From Gracilariopsis chorda (lineage: Eukaryota > Rhodophyta > Florideophyceae > Gracilariales > Gracilariaceae), in NCBI GenBank assembly GCA_003194525.1, contig NBIV01000012.1, forward strand, positions 124,001 through 188,000: DNA of 64,000 nucleotides, read 5' to 3'. Shown here in pieces: positions 43,438 to 53,401 of the stretch. The position numbers and the translations under genes are program-made. Each line of letters begins with the position of its first letter. Position 1 is the stretch's first letter. Below the pieces are notes generated by a model that ran no database searches, was not told where the DNA came from, and worked only from the letters and a program-made list of their open reading frames with translations.

Positions 43438-44961
43438 ATGGGTGATAAAAGCGCGTGCGCTGTCTCCGGTTCTCCGGTAAACTCCTCTGCTCCAGAGTCA
43501 CCACCCCCTGCTACTGCAGCTGTTATTTCCTCTCCTCGCCTCCGCACTTCCTCGTCACCGAGCGCACTCCGACAAACAACAACAACCACCCTCGAAGAAG
43601 GAGAAATGAACAACGACAACAACATCAACAACAACAGCCAACCTCCGAGGTCTCTCGGCCGATACACCACCGGTTTCCGGTCGGTCCCCCTGCTTCAGGG
43701 CGATCCACCTCAGGTACAACCGGGAAATGTGGCTGCTGCAGCCGACCATCTCTTCGCACTACCACCTTCGGTGGGATCCTCCGGAACCGCTCCGGTGGCC
43801 AACTGGCCAACTTACAACACCCTTGTGGGGCTCAACCCGATGAATCGGAATCACGCGTCGCGCCTGCGCTTTGCCCCGTGGTTTCACCCGGTCGCTGTCC
43901 TCAATGAGGGATTGGTCTCCGCTTATGCGGATGGCTCAGACACCCTTCCGGGGGATCCGCCCAGAGCAGTCACCACATCGTGGGATTGGCGTCACCGGAT
44001 TGCGATTCCGCGTCACCACCTCCGAAGGAATTTGTGCGAGACCGTAGCTGCAGCGCAGATCGCGTTGACGCGCATGGCATACCAACGGCAGAGCCGGGCT
44101 CCATTCGATGTACCGGTCTCGCCGGTGTTTGGCTTCGACGTTAGCCACTTCCGCACTCGCGGGGAGATTGGGTACGGTGAGAACCTTTTCCGCCTCGACA
44201 CCCTCGCTTGGAGGAATTTCCCCGCAGCGAGGCAAGAAGCCCTTTGTTGGGAGCGACCGATTATTCGGGCGGAGTTCAGGTATCTTCCCCGGCAATACCG
44301 GTCCAACTTTCTCCAAAACTTCGTCCGCTATGAGCGACGTTGGCGATCCCGATTCGGGTATTTCATCCTGTATCAGAACGTGGAGATAGAACGGATTGCG
44401 CCGCCTCACCGACTAGGTCGGTATGTAGCACTCCCCGAGTGGTGGCGCTTCCATGAAGCCTGCCGGGGGTGCTACATAGAACTCCCGCCGATACTTACGT
44501 ACCTCGGTTTGCTGCTCATGCAGGATCTCCGGTTGGGGTTGTGGTCCGTAGTGGTTACGGAGTGGGCGGGCCGCACTGTGGCTTATATCCCCAACGAGGC
44601 GTATCACCAGTATCGTCTCTGGTTCCTTTCACCGCGTGTGCGGGCAGCGATCCGCAATTTGGATCTTCGCATCCCCCGTGGGGGCCAGGCCAACAATGAA
44701 AAGGTCCTCCAATTACTTGGGTACATCGACAGCGTTAGCTGGAGTGAGGTCCCGCTGGAGCAAAGCGGTCGTCTGGACGGCGGCATCGGTAACACCGGTG
44801 GTCCGGGAATGGGTAGAAACACCGCCCTTGCGGGGGATTTTATTTACTTCGACCCCTGGGGGTTCCGGGAGATTTCCTCCGAGGAGGCGCGCGAGCTTCG
44901 CGATGCGCCGTGGCATGTGCCGGAAGACCACCCGGTGGGGTACGTCGATTCCGACGACTAG
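43438..44961 (+). CDS. 507-codon open frame antisense to the LTR retrotransposon, unknown function
   Basis: Starts ATG 43438 (MGDKSACAVSGSPVNSS), 60 bp inside the left LTR and on the strand opposite to gag. Residues 1-125 are Ser/Thr/Pro/Asn-rich. Residues 130-410 are rich in Trp, Arg, Phe and Tyr (RLRFAPWFHPVAVLNEGL, WRNFPAARQEALCWERP, YIELPPILTYLGLLLMQD) and look globular. The tail is acidic and ends VGYVDSDD. No known family is recognised. It ends exactly at the terminal repeat of the inserted DNA transposon, so its original 3' end may have been cut off. It is part of a retroelement fossil and could be an accessory antisense gene known from some LTR elements. Confidence 0.55.
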   Translation: MGDKSACAVSGSPVNSSAPESPPPATAAVISSPRLRTSSSPSALRQTTTTTLEEGEMNNDNNINNNSQPPRSLGRYTTGFRSVPLLQGDPPQVQPGNVAAAADHLFALPPSVGSSGTAPVANWPTYNTLVGLNPMNRNHASRLRFAPWFHPVAVLNEGLVSAYADGSDTLPGDPPRAVTTSWDWRHRIAIPRHHLRRNLCETVAAAQIALTRMAYQRQSRAPFDVPVSPVFGFDVSHFRTRGEIGYGENLFRLDTLAWRNFPAARQEALCWERPIIRAEFRYLPRQYRSNFLQNFVRYERRWRSRFGYFILYQNVEIERIAPPHRLGRYVALPEWWRFHEACRGCYIELPPILTYLGLLLMQDLRLGLWSVVVTEWAGRTVAYIPNEAYHQYRLWFLSPRVRAAIRNLDLRIPRGGQANNEKVLQLLGYIDSVSWSEVPLEQSGRLDGGIGNTGGPGMGRNTALAGDFIYFDPWGFREISSEEARELRDAPWHVPEDHPVGYVDSDD

Positions 44962-45000
44962 CGTCTGTGTTCTCGGAACGCTAGTATTTGGGGCTAGTTT
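44962..45000 (+). repeat. Left terminal inverted repeat with CTAG-rich subterminal zone
   Basis: The first 26 bases match the reverse complement of 58386-58411 at about 23 positions, then continue with shared GCTAGTTT. CTAG motifs recur to about 45210. Confidence 0.7.
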
Positions 45001-45414
45001 GGTCTGATTGAAATATGTCGTCCAAAACTTCTGCAGAAAATGACGGATCGCGAATGCAGAGGTAATTTTCGTTAATTTTTTAGAGTGCCAGCTAGTTTTC
45101 GCATTCGATTCTAGCACAGAGTCTTCCATATTATGAATGCAAAACGAACGCAAAAGACGTCGCTAGTTTACCGTGGAGTTTTGTATGTCATTCGCTAGAT
45201 GTGAATAACGGGTCTGGAGCTTAAGAGCCGCTCTTACCAACCCATATCACGACGACACCCATCAAAACCACTCTCCACCGAGAGGCGGCTGCGTCTCCGT
45301 CTCCGGGAACGTCAGTTTGAAGAAGTCGCCCGGTACGCTCTCCTCCTTCTCCTTCTTCACTCTCTTCCCCCAATGTCCACAACGCCTCTCCTCATCAACC
45401 TCACCATCCACCTC

Positions 45415-46107
45415 CTACCTCCTCCTGCGCTGATCACCCAAGATTCTCTCTGCCTCCCTCGCCGCCTCTCCTACACTCCTAGGCCCACGAGTCCCCTTCC
45501 TAGCGCCCTTCTTCGCCTCCTTCCCTCCACCCACTCCACGCTTACTGCATCCCTTCAAGTCCTCTCTCACTATCGGCCTCTTCTCCCCAACCCTCCCCTT
45601 GCACACCTCCCCCTCGCTCTCCGCAGTCTCGGCCACAAACTTTACCCCCTCCTTCTCGAATTCCCCATCAAAGCCCCCGTCTCCAGGTCCAAAGCTTATC
45701 CCATCGCCACTCACATACCTAAAACCACCCGTCATCTTACCATTCGGCGTCACAGTCACCGGTGAGCCCCGCCGTCCACCACGACTCTCCCAAACTCAAC
45801 CTCCCTCCTTCACCAACTTCTCCACCTCCCGTAGCCGCGCCTGAAACCTTTCCTGCTCCTCCCTCAACCCTCGCACCTCTCGAACCACAAACGCTGCAAT
45901 CTTCTTCCCCATCCCACGCACACCCCTCTCCACCTCCTTCCCCACCTCCCTCACCATCGCCCTAGAACACAACGCAAGCACTCCCTCCAACCCTTCCTCC
46001 TCCGCTTCCTCCTGTTCCCGCTTCTTCCGCATCCCCACAGCCACGGCTTCCTCAATCTCTGCAAGGAACTGTCCCCAGCTGCGCGATCCGCGGCCACTCG
46101 TCATCTC
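45415..46107 (-). pseudogene. Small coiled-coil, Lys/Arg-rich transposon gene with one in-frame stop
   Basis: Minus strand, ATG 46107 (MTSGRGSRSWGQFLAEIEE). The first part is a charged helix (MRKKREQEEAEEEGLEGV, RGLREEQERFQARLREVEKL), probably a coiled coil. An in-frame TGA follows KEGG at about 45796. The same frame then stays open to 45415 with a Gly-rich stretch (GDGISFGPGDGGFDG) and a basic tail (KEAKKGARKGTRGPR). About 230 codons in total. The stop could derive from CGA by one C-to-T change. Function unknown; the composition suggests a nuclear accessory protein. Confidence 0.5.
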
Positions 46108-46743
46108 AAACTCAACACAGCTCAAAGAAAGCGGCAAGGATGAAAAGAAGCGGTAGAGATCGACATAAGTGGAATGCCCCCGGTGAGAACCTCACGCGCC
46201 AGCCGCTCCCGCGCATTCACTTCCCCGCCATTTTACCCCCTTCCAAAAACCCCCATACACTGTATTTCAAAATATCTAGCACTTTGCGCTTTTACTTTCA
46301 TTTCTACCCCACCCAATAACCTCTCTCATATCGTCACCCCCTCTCTACACCCCAGATGTACCCCTTCAATGCCCAATAAACTCATATTCTTTACCTCTAC
46401 CGCCATCCCACAGCCCCCATTTACATAAACCTCATTATTTCTTCTTCATAACCCTTTCCCCCTTTTCCGCGCACATTCTGGACCTCTTATACCACTTCTA
46501 CCAGAAAGTGTTTCTCATCTCCTTCGTCCTAACTTCTCAATATTTTGCATTGAATATGAACAGAAACGCGTTCAAAACGCATAGAACAACCGTTTGGTCC
46601 TGCCTTTAATCTTCCTTCATCTAGTCGCCATCATCTAGTTCAATAAAGCTATTCTGTTGCATATAAAATCAGACACACCTGCCCGTTCTCTCTCTTTCCC
46701 GTTCTTCATCAACAGTTCCGCCCTTGACCTAGCACCTCTAAAC

Positions 46744-47943
46744 ATGTTGTTCGAGAACTTTCGCTCCCAACAATACGTCTTCCTCCACAATGACGTTCGA
46801 GCAACTCTCACGTTCGACATTCTCCCTAACAAAACCTACCTTCCTTTCAACAATTGCTTGAAGCTAGAGTACTGCAGGGACACAAACAAGTCATATCTTT
46901 CAGGCGCAGCATCCATTCTAAGTGATGAAGTGAAAGCCGAAATGACCAACATTGACCAACTCCTGCGCGACAACCCCTCTGACCCCCGGTTCTTGCAAAA
47001 TCACCTTCTACTACAAGACCTCCCATACCTTCGACACATATCCAACTACATTCGTTCCTCTCAATCCCTTTCGAAGAATCCATTCCATATGGCAAGTCTT
47101 CTTTCTCTACTAATTTTCACCTCCCTCCTCTCCTTCGCCATCGGAACTCTGTACGGTGTTTTGAAACCAGTGGTCACCAAATTCCTTCTATCCGGCCATT
47201 CCTCCTGTGAAGCGGAGACTGGATATACCATACTGTACAGTATCATCGAGACAGTACTCCATATCTTGTTGTTCGACTTTGCATTCTCCCTTCACAAGGA
47301 GTTGTTCGGCTCCCTCTCTTTCTGCCCAATGAACCCCACTCAACATTATCGCAGACTGAGCAACATCAGCGCAAGATTCGCAGGATTTGCCATAGCTGGA
47401 CTCCTCGCCCTGAACGCGAACATATTCGCCGCCTACGAACTGCTACCAACGCCAGCTTCCCTAAGCTTTTCTATACGGAACGCCTCCATCGCGTTCTTTC
47501 CCGGTGGATTCTTCTTCGCCCTAACAGTCTACTTTGTCGACAGATTGGCCGTGTACGCCCTCACAGGCCACCCGTTCAACAACAGAGTCCTTCTCCCATA
47601 TTCGCCACACTATCTCTCCAATATCATACAAATTTTTACGTCAACGGCCTGGAAGTCTCTTCGAAGAGCATTGTTCCTGGACGACATCTTAATCTCCATT
47701 CGCACCTTTCTTCGTCGAGTTGTGCCCGTCTTCTTCGCGCACTTTACTTCGGAGTCCATCCAACCTTCTGCCTTTTCAACCCACAGAGGTTTCCCTCCAC
47801 TAGTGACCAACACTTTATTCATTCTTCTCCTCGTCTGCTCCAGCGCTATAGACTACGAAATCAAATATAGATTGAAGCGATATATTGCAGCTATCGGAAC
47901 AAAACCCAGACCCCCAACCTCTCGGGTCCTTCCGTACGAATAA
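46744..47943 (+). CDS. Multi-pass membrane protein carried by the transposon, unknown family
   Basis: 399 aa from ATG 46744 (MLFENFRSQQYVFLHND). The frame is open 29 codons upstream from a TTG, less likely as a start. The N-terminal 120 residues are soluble-looking (TLTFDILPNKTYLPFNN, HLLLQDLPYLRHISNYI). Then come five or six hydrophobic segments: MASLLSLLIFTSLLSFAIG, ILYSIIETVLHILLFDFAF, FAGFAIAGLLALNANIFA, IAFFPGGFFFALTVYFVD and NTLFILLLVCSS. No known family is recognised. The frame is intact. A membrane protein is an unusual DNA-transposon passenger. A low TATA-like ATATAAAA lies at 46660. It may be a captured host gene. Confidence 0.6.
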   Translation: MLFENFRSQQYVFLHNDVRATLTFDILPNKTYLPFNNCLKLEYCRDTNKSYLSGAASILSDEVKAEMTNIDQLLRDNPSDPRFLQNHLLLQDLPYLRHISNYIRSSQSLSKNPFHMASLLSLLIFTSLLSFAIGTLYGVLKPVVTKFLLSGHSSCEAETGYTILYSIIETVLHILLFDFAFSLHKELFGSLSFCPMNPTQHYRRLSNISARFAGFAIAGLLALNANIFAAYELLPTPASLSFSIRNASIAFFPGGFFFALTVYFVDRLAVYALTGHPFNNRVLLPYSPHYLSNIIQIFTSTAWKSLRRALFLDDILISIRTFLRRVVPVFFAHFTSESIQPSAFSTHRGFPPLVTNTLFILLLVCSSAIDYEIKYRLKRYIAAIGTKPRPPTSRVLPYE

Positions 47944-48326
47944 ATTCTAGAACAACAGACCAACAATACAGCATACCTTCGTTGTCGTAGCCCCTTCATC
48001 TTCTATCTTCCGCATTCCCTTCCAGACGGCGTCTTTGCACAGCTGTTAAGATTTATGATATGTGAGCTACATACTATGCTTCTCTTCTATACCCCATTGT
48101 AGAGGTTTTTCTTATAACTATACCACTTTTTGATGTACGCGAGTGAGTTCATTGTACGTTTTAGAAAGCGAGTGAGCTTGAAGTAAGATATCCAATGCCA
48201 AGGTTCTCCTTGTAGAAGACCCCATACACGGTAAGAATTATATTTGGTTCATTCTGATTCAGAAACACAGTTAGACGCATATTGTAGTATTAACATATCA
48301 AGCTGCGTACGTGGAAAGCTGTTTAG

Positions 48327-49114
48327 ATGTCGCGGAAGTACGGTTTTAGTAGAAAATTGGAGACCGAAATATTTGAGGACGGGTTAGCGTCGATACTGAA
48401 TATCTCGCGTACTATATCGCGGCTTTGTTCAGAGCTTAAGCTATTTTCCCGATTTCGAGTCGGTACATTAGAGATGAAGAACTGCTCGCTCTTTTGAATC
48501 ACACGGAAGTCCCCGAAACGCCGCCCAGAGATGAAGCAGATGGTTATGAGGGAACAGAAGAGAAGAAGAAGACTGTTGGGCTAGGAGAGCTGGGAGTTGG
48601 AGTAATGGCTGCGAATGGAGGAGGAGATGCAGGTGGTGGACCAGAGCAAAGATTCAGAAAGGATATGGAGGCCCGGGTTAAGGCTTTAAGTGCCTCGTTG
48701 AAGGAGAGTTTGTATACTTGTATGACAGATGTAGTGTTTGAGTATGGTGGCCTGTCTTGGAGCGTTTCTGATGGTGGGATTCCACTGGACGTGGTTACTA
48801 TTGTTCGAAATCGGATGAAAATGGCAGGGGTCTTGATGGGGGATCATGTGGAAGGGATCGTGGAGTGCTTGGTGAGGGAAATAGGAGCAGTTTATCGAAA
48901 GAACAATGCTCTAGAAGACAGAGTGACTGTTCTTGAAATGCAGCTTAGAGAGGCCGTTGATATTCAGGTGCACTTGAAAAACAGAGTGAGCGGAGCACAA
49001 CACGGGGCCGGTGGAGCAGGCGGTGCTCATAGAAGCTGCCTAGGGACGAGGAAAAGAATGGAAGACAAAAGTGAAGATGTGGAGCGAGGTACTCTCTTGA
49101 AGAAGAAACGTTGA
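48327..49114 (+). pseudogene. Small coiled-coil transposon gene, probable one-base frame change near its 5' part
   Basis: ATG 48327 opens MSRKYGFSRKLETEIFED and runs about 56 codons. Near 48455-48470 the protein-like reading moves to another frame (RYIRDEELLALLNHTEVPET) and continues to 49114. No sensible intron fits the overlap. The second part has a helical region (FRKDMEARVKALSASLKESL), VREIGAVYRKNNALEDRVTV with leucine-zipper-like spacing, and a basic end (LLKKKR) resembling a nuclear import signal. If the frame change is real the gene is broken; otherwise ATG 48605 could start a shorter protein. Unknown family. Confidence 0.45.
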
Positions 49115-49463
49115 CAGGTTACGACATATGTTTCTGATGAAGAAAGAAAAGGAAGACTCCTAGCTCTTATGTGCATCATGATATAAATGAGACAATGCTT
49201 TATTTACGGTGGTACTAGAATGTATCTGTCATCGCTAATTATCTTCTTCCATATCCTCATCTCCCTTCTCACCCTCCTCTTGAGTATAAATGGCGTCGTC
49301 CGCATTATCATTTCCATCTTCATTAAGGTGGCACGAAGGAGTGGATTCGGTGAGTTCGCTCACAGTTCTTTGCGGAGGAAGCATTCCGGTCGCCCTTTCC
49401 ACCTCTTCTCTAACCCCCCCCTGCCACGCGTCAACGCTTCATTGCTGGCACCGACCCCCAGGC

Positions 49464-49693
49464 CGGCGCAGCTGCGCCGGGTGGTCGGTCTTGACATTGT
49501 CGGTCGACAATGTCAAGAACGACCCCCCGTAATTTAATCAAAAATCAACATTCTGGTGTCCGTGCTTGAAATTGTCGGTCGACAATGTCAAGAACGACCC
49601 CCCCTTATTTAATCAAAAATCAACATTCTGGTGTCCGTGCTTGACATTGTCGACCGACAATGTCAAGACCATCCACCCGGCGCAGCTGCGCCG
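49464..49693. repeat. 230-bp foldback element with 52-bp inverted ends and internal palindromes
   Basis: The ends are inverted copies over about 52 bp with two mismatches, each starting with the palindrome CGGCGCAGCTGCGCCG. Inside are three palindromes of the form GACATTGTCG-N2-CGACAATGTC at about 49493, 49568 and 49643. They are exactly 75 bp apart because the intervening segment is tandemly duplicated. It sits about 285 bp upstream of the methyltransferase start. It may be a MITE inserted in the transposon or a built-in control region. Confidence 0.7.
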
Positions 49694-49978
49694 TTAGACG
49701 GACAACCTGAACTGTGAGAACTGCGACGAATTCTCGAAGTTTCACCTCTCCGTCTGTTCTGCAGTGCCCAGCTCCCTCATTCCAAACAAAACCCTCCGAA
49801 GTTTCCCTCCCTGCTCCATTACACACTTCGAAATCAAATCTATTTGAAGTTCGAGGGACGTGAATCATCAGAACGGGCGTCTTCGTTCCTCGGTGGCCAC
49901 GAAGCATCTCCTTCGCAACCATTCAAACTCGAACGCAATCTTTCGTGCATCTGTGCATCTCCCGCCGAAATTCCACCC

Positions 49979-52729
49979 ATGTCGTTCCCCTCCACTAAAC
50001 AGGGGAGTACCTCAGGTGCACCCGTGATAGGGCATAGGGCTCCTGCGCACCCGCCCTCAGACATGAGCATTTCGGAAAGCTTCACAACCATCTGGAATGT
50101 GTTTATGTCCGTCCGTGATGCGTACGCGGAATCAAGAGGCTCGGGGGTCCCTAAACGTGATGTCACATTCGAGAAGATTGTAGAGTTTATGCTACAGAAT
50201 CGTCGAGCGAATTCAGAAGTGGTCGGATTGTTGGAAAGATTCCTTGGTTCCTCCCACACCTCCTACAGCGACGAAGAGGTCACTGCTTATCTTTGCACCT
50301 CTGTACAGGGTGCAACGCAGTACATTCGACAGGTTTATCGATATGTGGCATTGTTCGATAAACAAGACGGGTCGAAAGACAGGCGTGTACGGGACTTTTA
50401 CGAGTGGACCATTGACGGGAGGCGCAGAGGTGGAACAGGGATGGTACAAAGGGTGTTCAACAATGACATCTTCAAGAGGTACTTTCGCGGAGCCGCTACG
50501 GGGAAGGGAAGGGGAAGGTTTAGGACCGTTCCTGCTACTCGATTCCTACAGCTGCTGTACCTGTCGGTGGTAAAGCACATCGAGATTGAACGCACGGGTT
50601 GGGAACGGAAGCGACGTCTCGGACACGGAAAGAAGGTGAAGGCAGTGAAGTACGTGGAAAGTTTCACCATGTCTAACCGTATGCACGGTCAGCGTATGGC
50701 GTACGGCGTACAGCACGTATGCAGGGCTTGGGACGCGTTCGCTGTCGTTCTGGGTTTCAGAGACTGCGAGCAGATGATGCTTCCTTATCTCCTTATCAAC
50801 AGAGACACTTTTAAGCTCTCTGATATTCACTACCGAACGATTGGTTACAGCCCCAAAACCGCCGCGTACAAGCTGGGACAAGAAATGAAGCCGACGGTAT
50901 CCGAGGACAATGTTGTTCCCTGGGCTATTGCTTTTTCGGATGACGTAGACCGCAATATGCGTATTCTGGCCAGAGAATTCGTCTTGGATCTTCGGCGTAT
51001 TGTACTGGACAAGAAAATGTATGAGCTGAGTGAAACCAAGCGATGGCCAGTGCTATCTACTTTTACGCGAAGCGGCACGAACCCACCGGTTCGATTTGAC
51101 TCCTTGTCCGAAGATATTGTCAAATCAGTGAAGGAAGCTTGTGCAAAGCATAATGTTCAACCCAGCAAAGCTTTGTCGCGCCCTACGGATGTACATTCCA
51201 AACCATCCGCCGCTCCTGGAACCAAGAGCCACACGAAGAGCGTGCAGGCTGTTGGAAAGCAGCTCCGTGAGAGCTCCAATGGCTCCGGACAGACGGATGG
51301 GAGCGGTAGTAGCAGTGATGACGTAATTGCCACGCCTACTGCTCCCGCTGCTGCGGAGATACAGGCAACGGTGGACGTTTCGGTGAACATCCTCCCTCCT
51401 CATGGGACGCTGGGGCCTGTGACTGCGAAGGTTATGAAGATTCTGGAGTCCGTGATGGACAAGAACTTTGCGTTCTACTGCGTGGACTCCGAAGAGCTGG
51501 TGGACGTTCATGAATGTGTTCCGGGAGGCACCATATCTCCGACGGGGAGAGTTCAACTCTCTATATCTGACGCGCCGTATCAAATTCGGGATACCGAATA
51601 CGATCGCATCAGTCACCAGAGGATGGTTTCGTTTGCCGATCACAACTCGGATTGCCCGCGTCCTGGCGGACACTTGTTCGTCTTCTGTTCAGGTTTTCAG
51701 TTCCCGATATGGTACAAGATTTTGACCGACTGCCGATACGTTGATGCAGACGGGAGGGTGAAGAAGTCTTTCACCGTGGATAAGACGTTCCTGTTGTGTT
51801 TGCGCCATCGCTCAAACCCGATGGCGTTCCCTGGTCGCAACAAAATTAGCTTGTTCCCCGCAGGGGAGCAGGTAGTGCATGCGGTTCGGAATGGCATTCC
51901 CTATGCGGAGCAGAAGACAATGGTGAACTACCGTAAGTTCAACCATGTTGCCAGTCGATACCCTGGACATGTAGGAGTAATCGATCAGGTTCCCCATCAT
52001 GCCCCAGGAGAGAGACTGTACTGGAAGGTGCGGGATGGGCAACGATTTGTAAATCGTCAGATTTGCCCGGAGCAGAAGTCGAGACAGTTGATGAAAGAGC
52101 TCATAGCACGTCTTTCTCAACCTGGAGACCTTGTGATGGATTTCTTCTCAGGAACGTTTACCACAGCACTCGCGTGCATGGAACTTGTTCCGCACAGAAA
52201 GTTCATCGGCGGTGAGAAGTATCGTAATTGTTTCATACACGCGAAGCATAACGGTATAGTGCATATGGGAAAGTTAATTGCCGATAATTCCCGCAAAGTC
52301 GGTGACTTGGAATGTGATGAACGCATCGGTACGAATGCTGTTGTACAGGCGGCAATTCATGTGGCCACGGTGTTCAGGAAGAGATCCAGAGGAATGCAAT
52401 GGACAGCACCGAAGGATTTCCCGCAGTATCAAAGGTTTCCTTTCCATATAATGGCTTTTCTATCGACTTTATGGGGTGATATGGATCTTATCGGCAAGTA
52501 TCGTACTAAGGCTTTACATCTGTGGCCGCAAAGCATTCAGGCAAAGCTGAACGAGTTAGAGCCAGAGTTGTTGCGTGGTGTAGATGCATCAAGTTACTGG
52601 TGCATGGTGGCGAAGTCTTCAGTGAAGCACCCATCTAGCGGGCTCGGAGTCTTTAGTGCACGGAATTTCGCAGAAGGAGAGGCTGTTTGTCACTTCTATG
52701 GGACTATTGTGTACTACGTACCTTGGTAA
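49979..52729 (+). CDS. DNA N6-adenine/N4-cytosine-type methyltransferase fused to a SET-domain start
   Basis: 916 aa from ATG 49979 (MSFPSTKQGSTSG); 45 more codons are open upstream from a TTG. Residues 1-400 are an unrecognised helical region. A Ser/Gly/Ala-rich linker follows. The methyltransferase part has QLSISDAPYQIRD near residue 531 (motif IV, normally [SD]PPY) and then, after a target-recognition-like stretch, PEQKSRQLMKELI and GDLVMDFFSGTFTTALACM near 720 (SAM-binding motif I). Motif IV before I is the beta order of amino-methyltransferases. From about residue 880, SSGLGVFSARNFAEGEAVCH matches the start of SET lysine methyltransferase domains. The frame closes soon after; the neighbouring frame continues with LGNVFDCYVGRCMPEGREF, so a +1 frame change near 52715 probably cuts the SET domain. 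The DAPY change leaves activity uncertain. Confidence 0.72.
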   Translation: MSFPSTKQGSTSGAPVIGHRAPAHPPSDMSISESFTTIWNVFMSVRDAYAESRGSGVPKRDVTFEKIVEFMLQNRRANSEVVGLLERFLGSSHTSYSDEEVTAYLCTSVQGATQYIRQVYRYVALFDKQDGSKDRRVRDFYEWTIDGRRRGGTGMVQRVFNNDIFKRYFRGAATGKGRGRFRTVPATRFLQLLYLSVVKHIEIERTGWERKRRLGHGKKVKAVKYVESFTMSNRMHGQRMAYGVQHVCRAWDAFAVVLGFRDCEQMMLPYLLINRDTFKLSDIHYRTIGYSPKTAAYKLGQEMKPTVSEDNVVPWAIAFSDDVDRNMRILAREFVLDLRRIVLDKKMYELSETKRWPVLSTFTRSGTNPPVRFDSLSEDIVKSVKEACAKHNVQPSKALSRPTDVHSKPSAAPGTKSHTKSVQAVGKQLRESSNGSGQTDGSGSSSDDVIATPTAPAAAEIQATVDVSVNILPPHGTLGPVTAKVMKILESVMDKNFAFYCVDSEELVDVHECVPGGTISPTGRVQLSISDAPYQIRDTEYDRISHQRMVSFADHNSDCPRPGGHLFVFCSGFQFPIWYKILTDCRYVDADGRVKKSFTVDKTFLLCLRHRSNPMAFPGRNKISLFPAGEQVVHAVRNGIPYAEQKTMVNYRKFNHVASRYPGHVGVIDQVPHHAPGERLYWKVRDGQRFVNRQICPEQKSRQLMKELIARLSQPGDLVMDFFSGTFTTALACMELVPHRKFIGGEKYRNCFIHAKHNGIVHMGKLIADNSRKVGDLECDERIGTNAVVQAAIHVATVFRKRSRGMQWTAPKDFPQYQRFPFHIMAFLSTLWGDMDLIGKYRTKALHLWPQSIQAKLNELEPELLRGVDASSYWCMVAKSSVKHPSSGLGVFSARNFAEGEAVCHFYGTIVYYVPW

Positions 52730-53401
52730 TGTATTTGATTGCTACGTAGGCCGTTGCATGCCTGAAGGACGGGAGTTTAAGGAGTTGGTAGCCGTTGAGG
52801 AAGAATTGTTGGGCCCCAGAGAGGAAGGGGAGGGGAAGGAAGACGGAGAGGACGGTGGGCGTGGAGAAGAGATGGCGAAGGAATGAGAAGTTTAAGAAGT
52901 TTATTGCTAGAGTTAGCGGGTCTGTGTTTCTAAATTTGATTACCTTGCGGTGGAATAAGCTCTTGCTCGTGGGTCGCGGAAGAATCTGTTCATATAGAAC
53001 CGATGTTGTTGCCATGGAAGGGGCGGAAAGAAAGGTCGTGCTGGGTAGTTCTGGCGAACAAGATGCACAGAACTTTTGATGGCGGAGAAAGGAACAAGAC
53101 CGAACCAAGGTGTGGCATTGGGGCTAGGATTCGAGGTTCCGTGAAGAGCGGGGAGAATAGTATGGTCATGTTCATCGTCTGTCCCCCAACAGAGGGTGAT
53201 GCAGTTAAGAGTTTCATCCACGTGATCAAGAGGATCTGTGAGTTCGAAGATGCGGACGAAAGCATATTCGCGTTCACCTGGCTCATCGTCTTTTATGCTG
53301 AAGCGGAGAAGGGCAAGAAGCTTACATACCCAAACCGTGGGGAACTTGCAGTTGGGTGGTGGAGTGCTTGAGACGAGAATATGAGAGAAATTTGGAAGTT
53401 T
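52730..53401 (+). other. Probable remains of the SET-domain part, between convergent genes
   Basis: Plus-strand frames here look protein-like in three successive registers: CMPEGREFKELVAVEEELLG, then NLITLRWNKLLLVGRG, then WLIVFYAEAEKGKKLTYP, which loosely resembles the end of a SET fold. Frame changes or unrecognised introns separate them. The transposase gene ends from the other side at 53402. Confidence 0.35.

Noticed and set aside
50213-52326. Several minus-strand open frames opposite the methyltransferase-SET gene
   Set aside because: Shadows of the coding strand; they lack motifs and are interrupted, while the plus-strand frame has clear family motifs.
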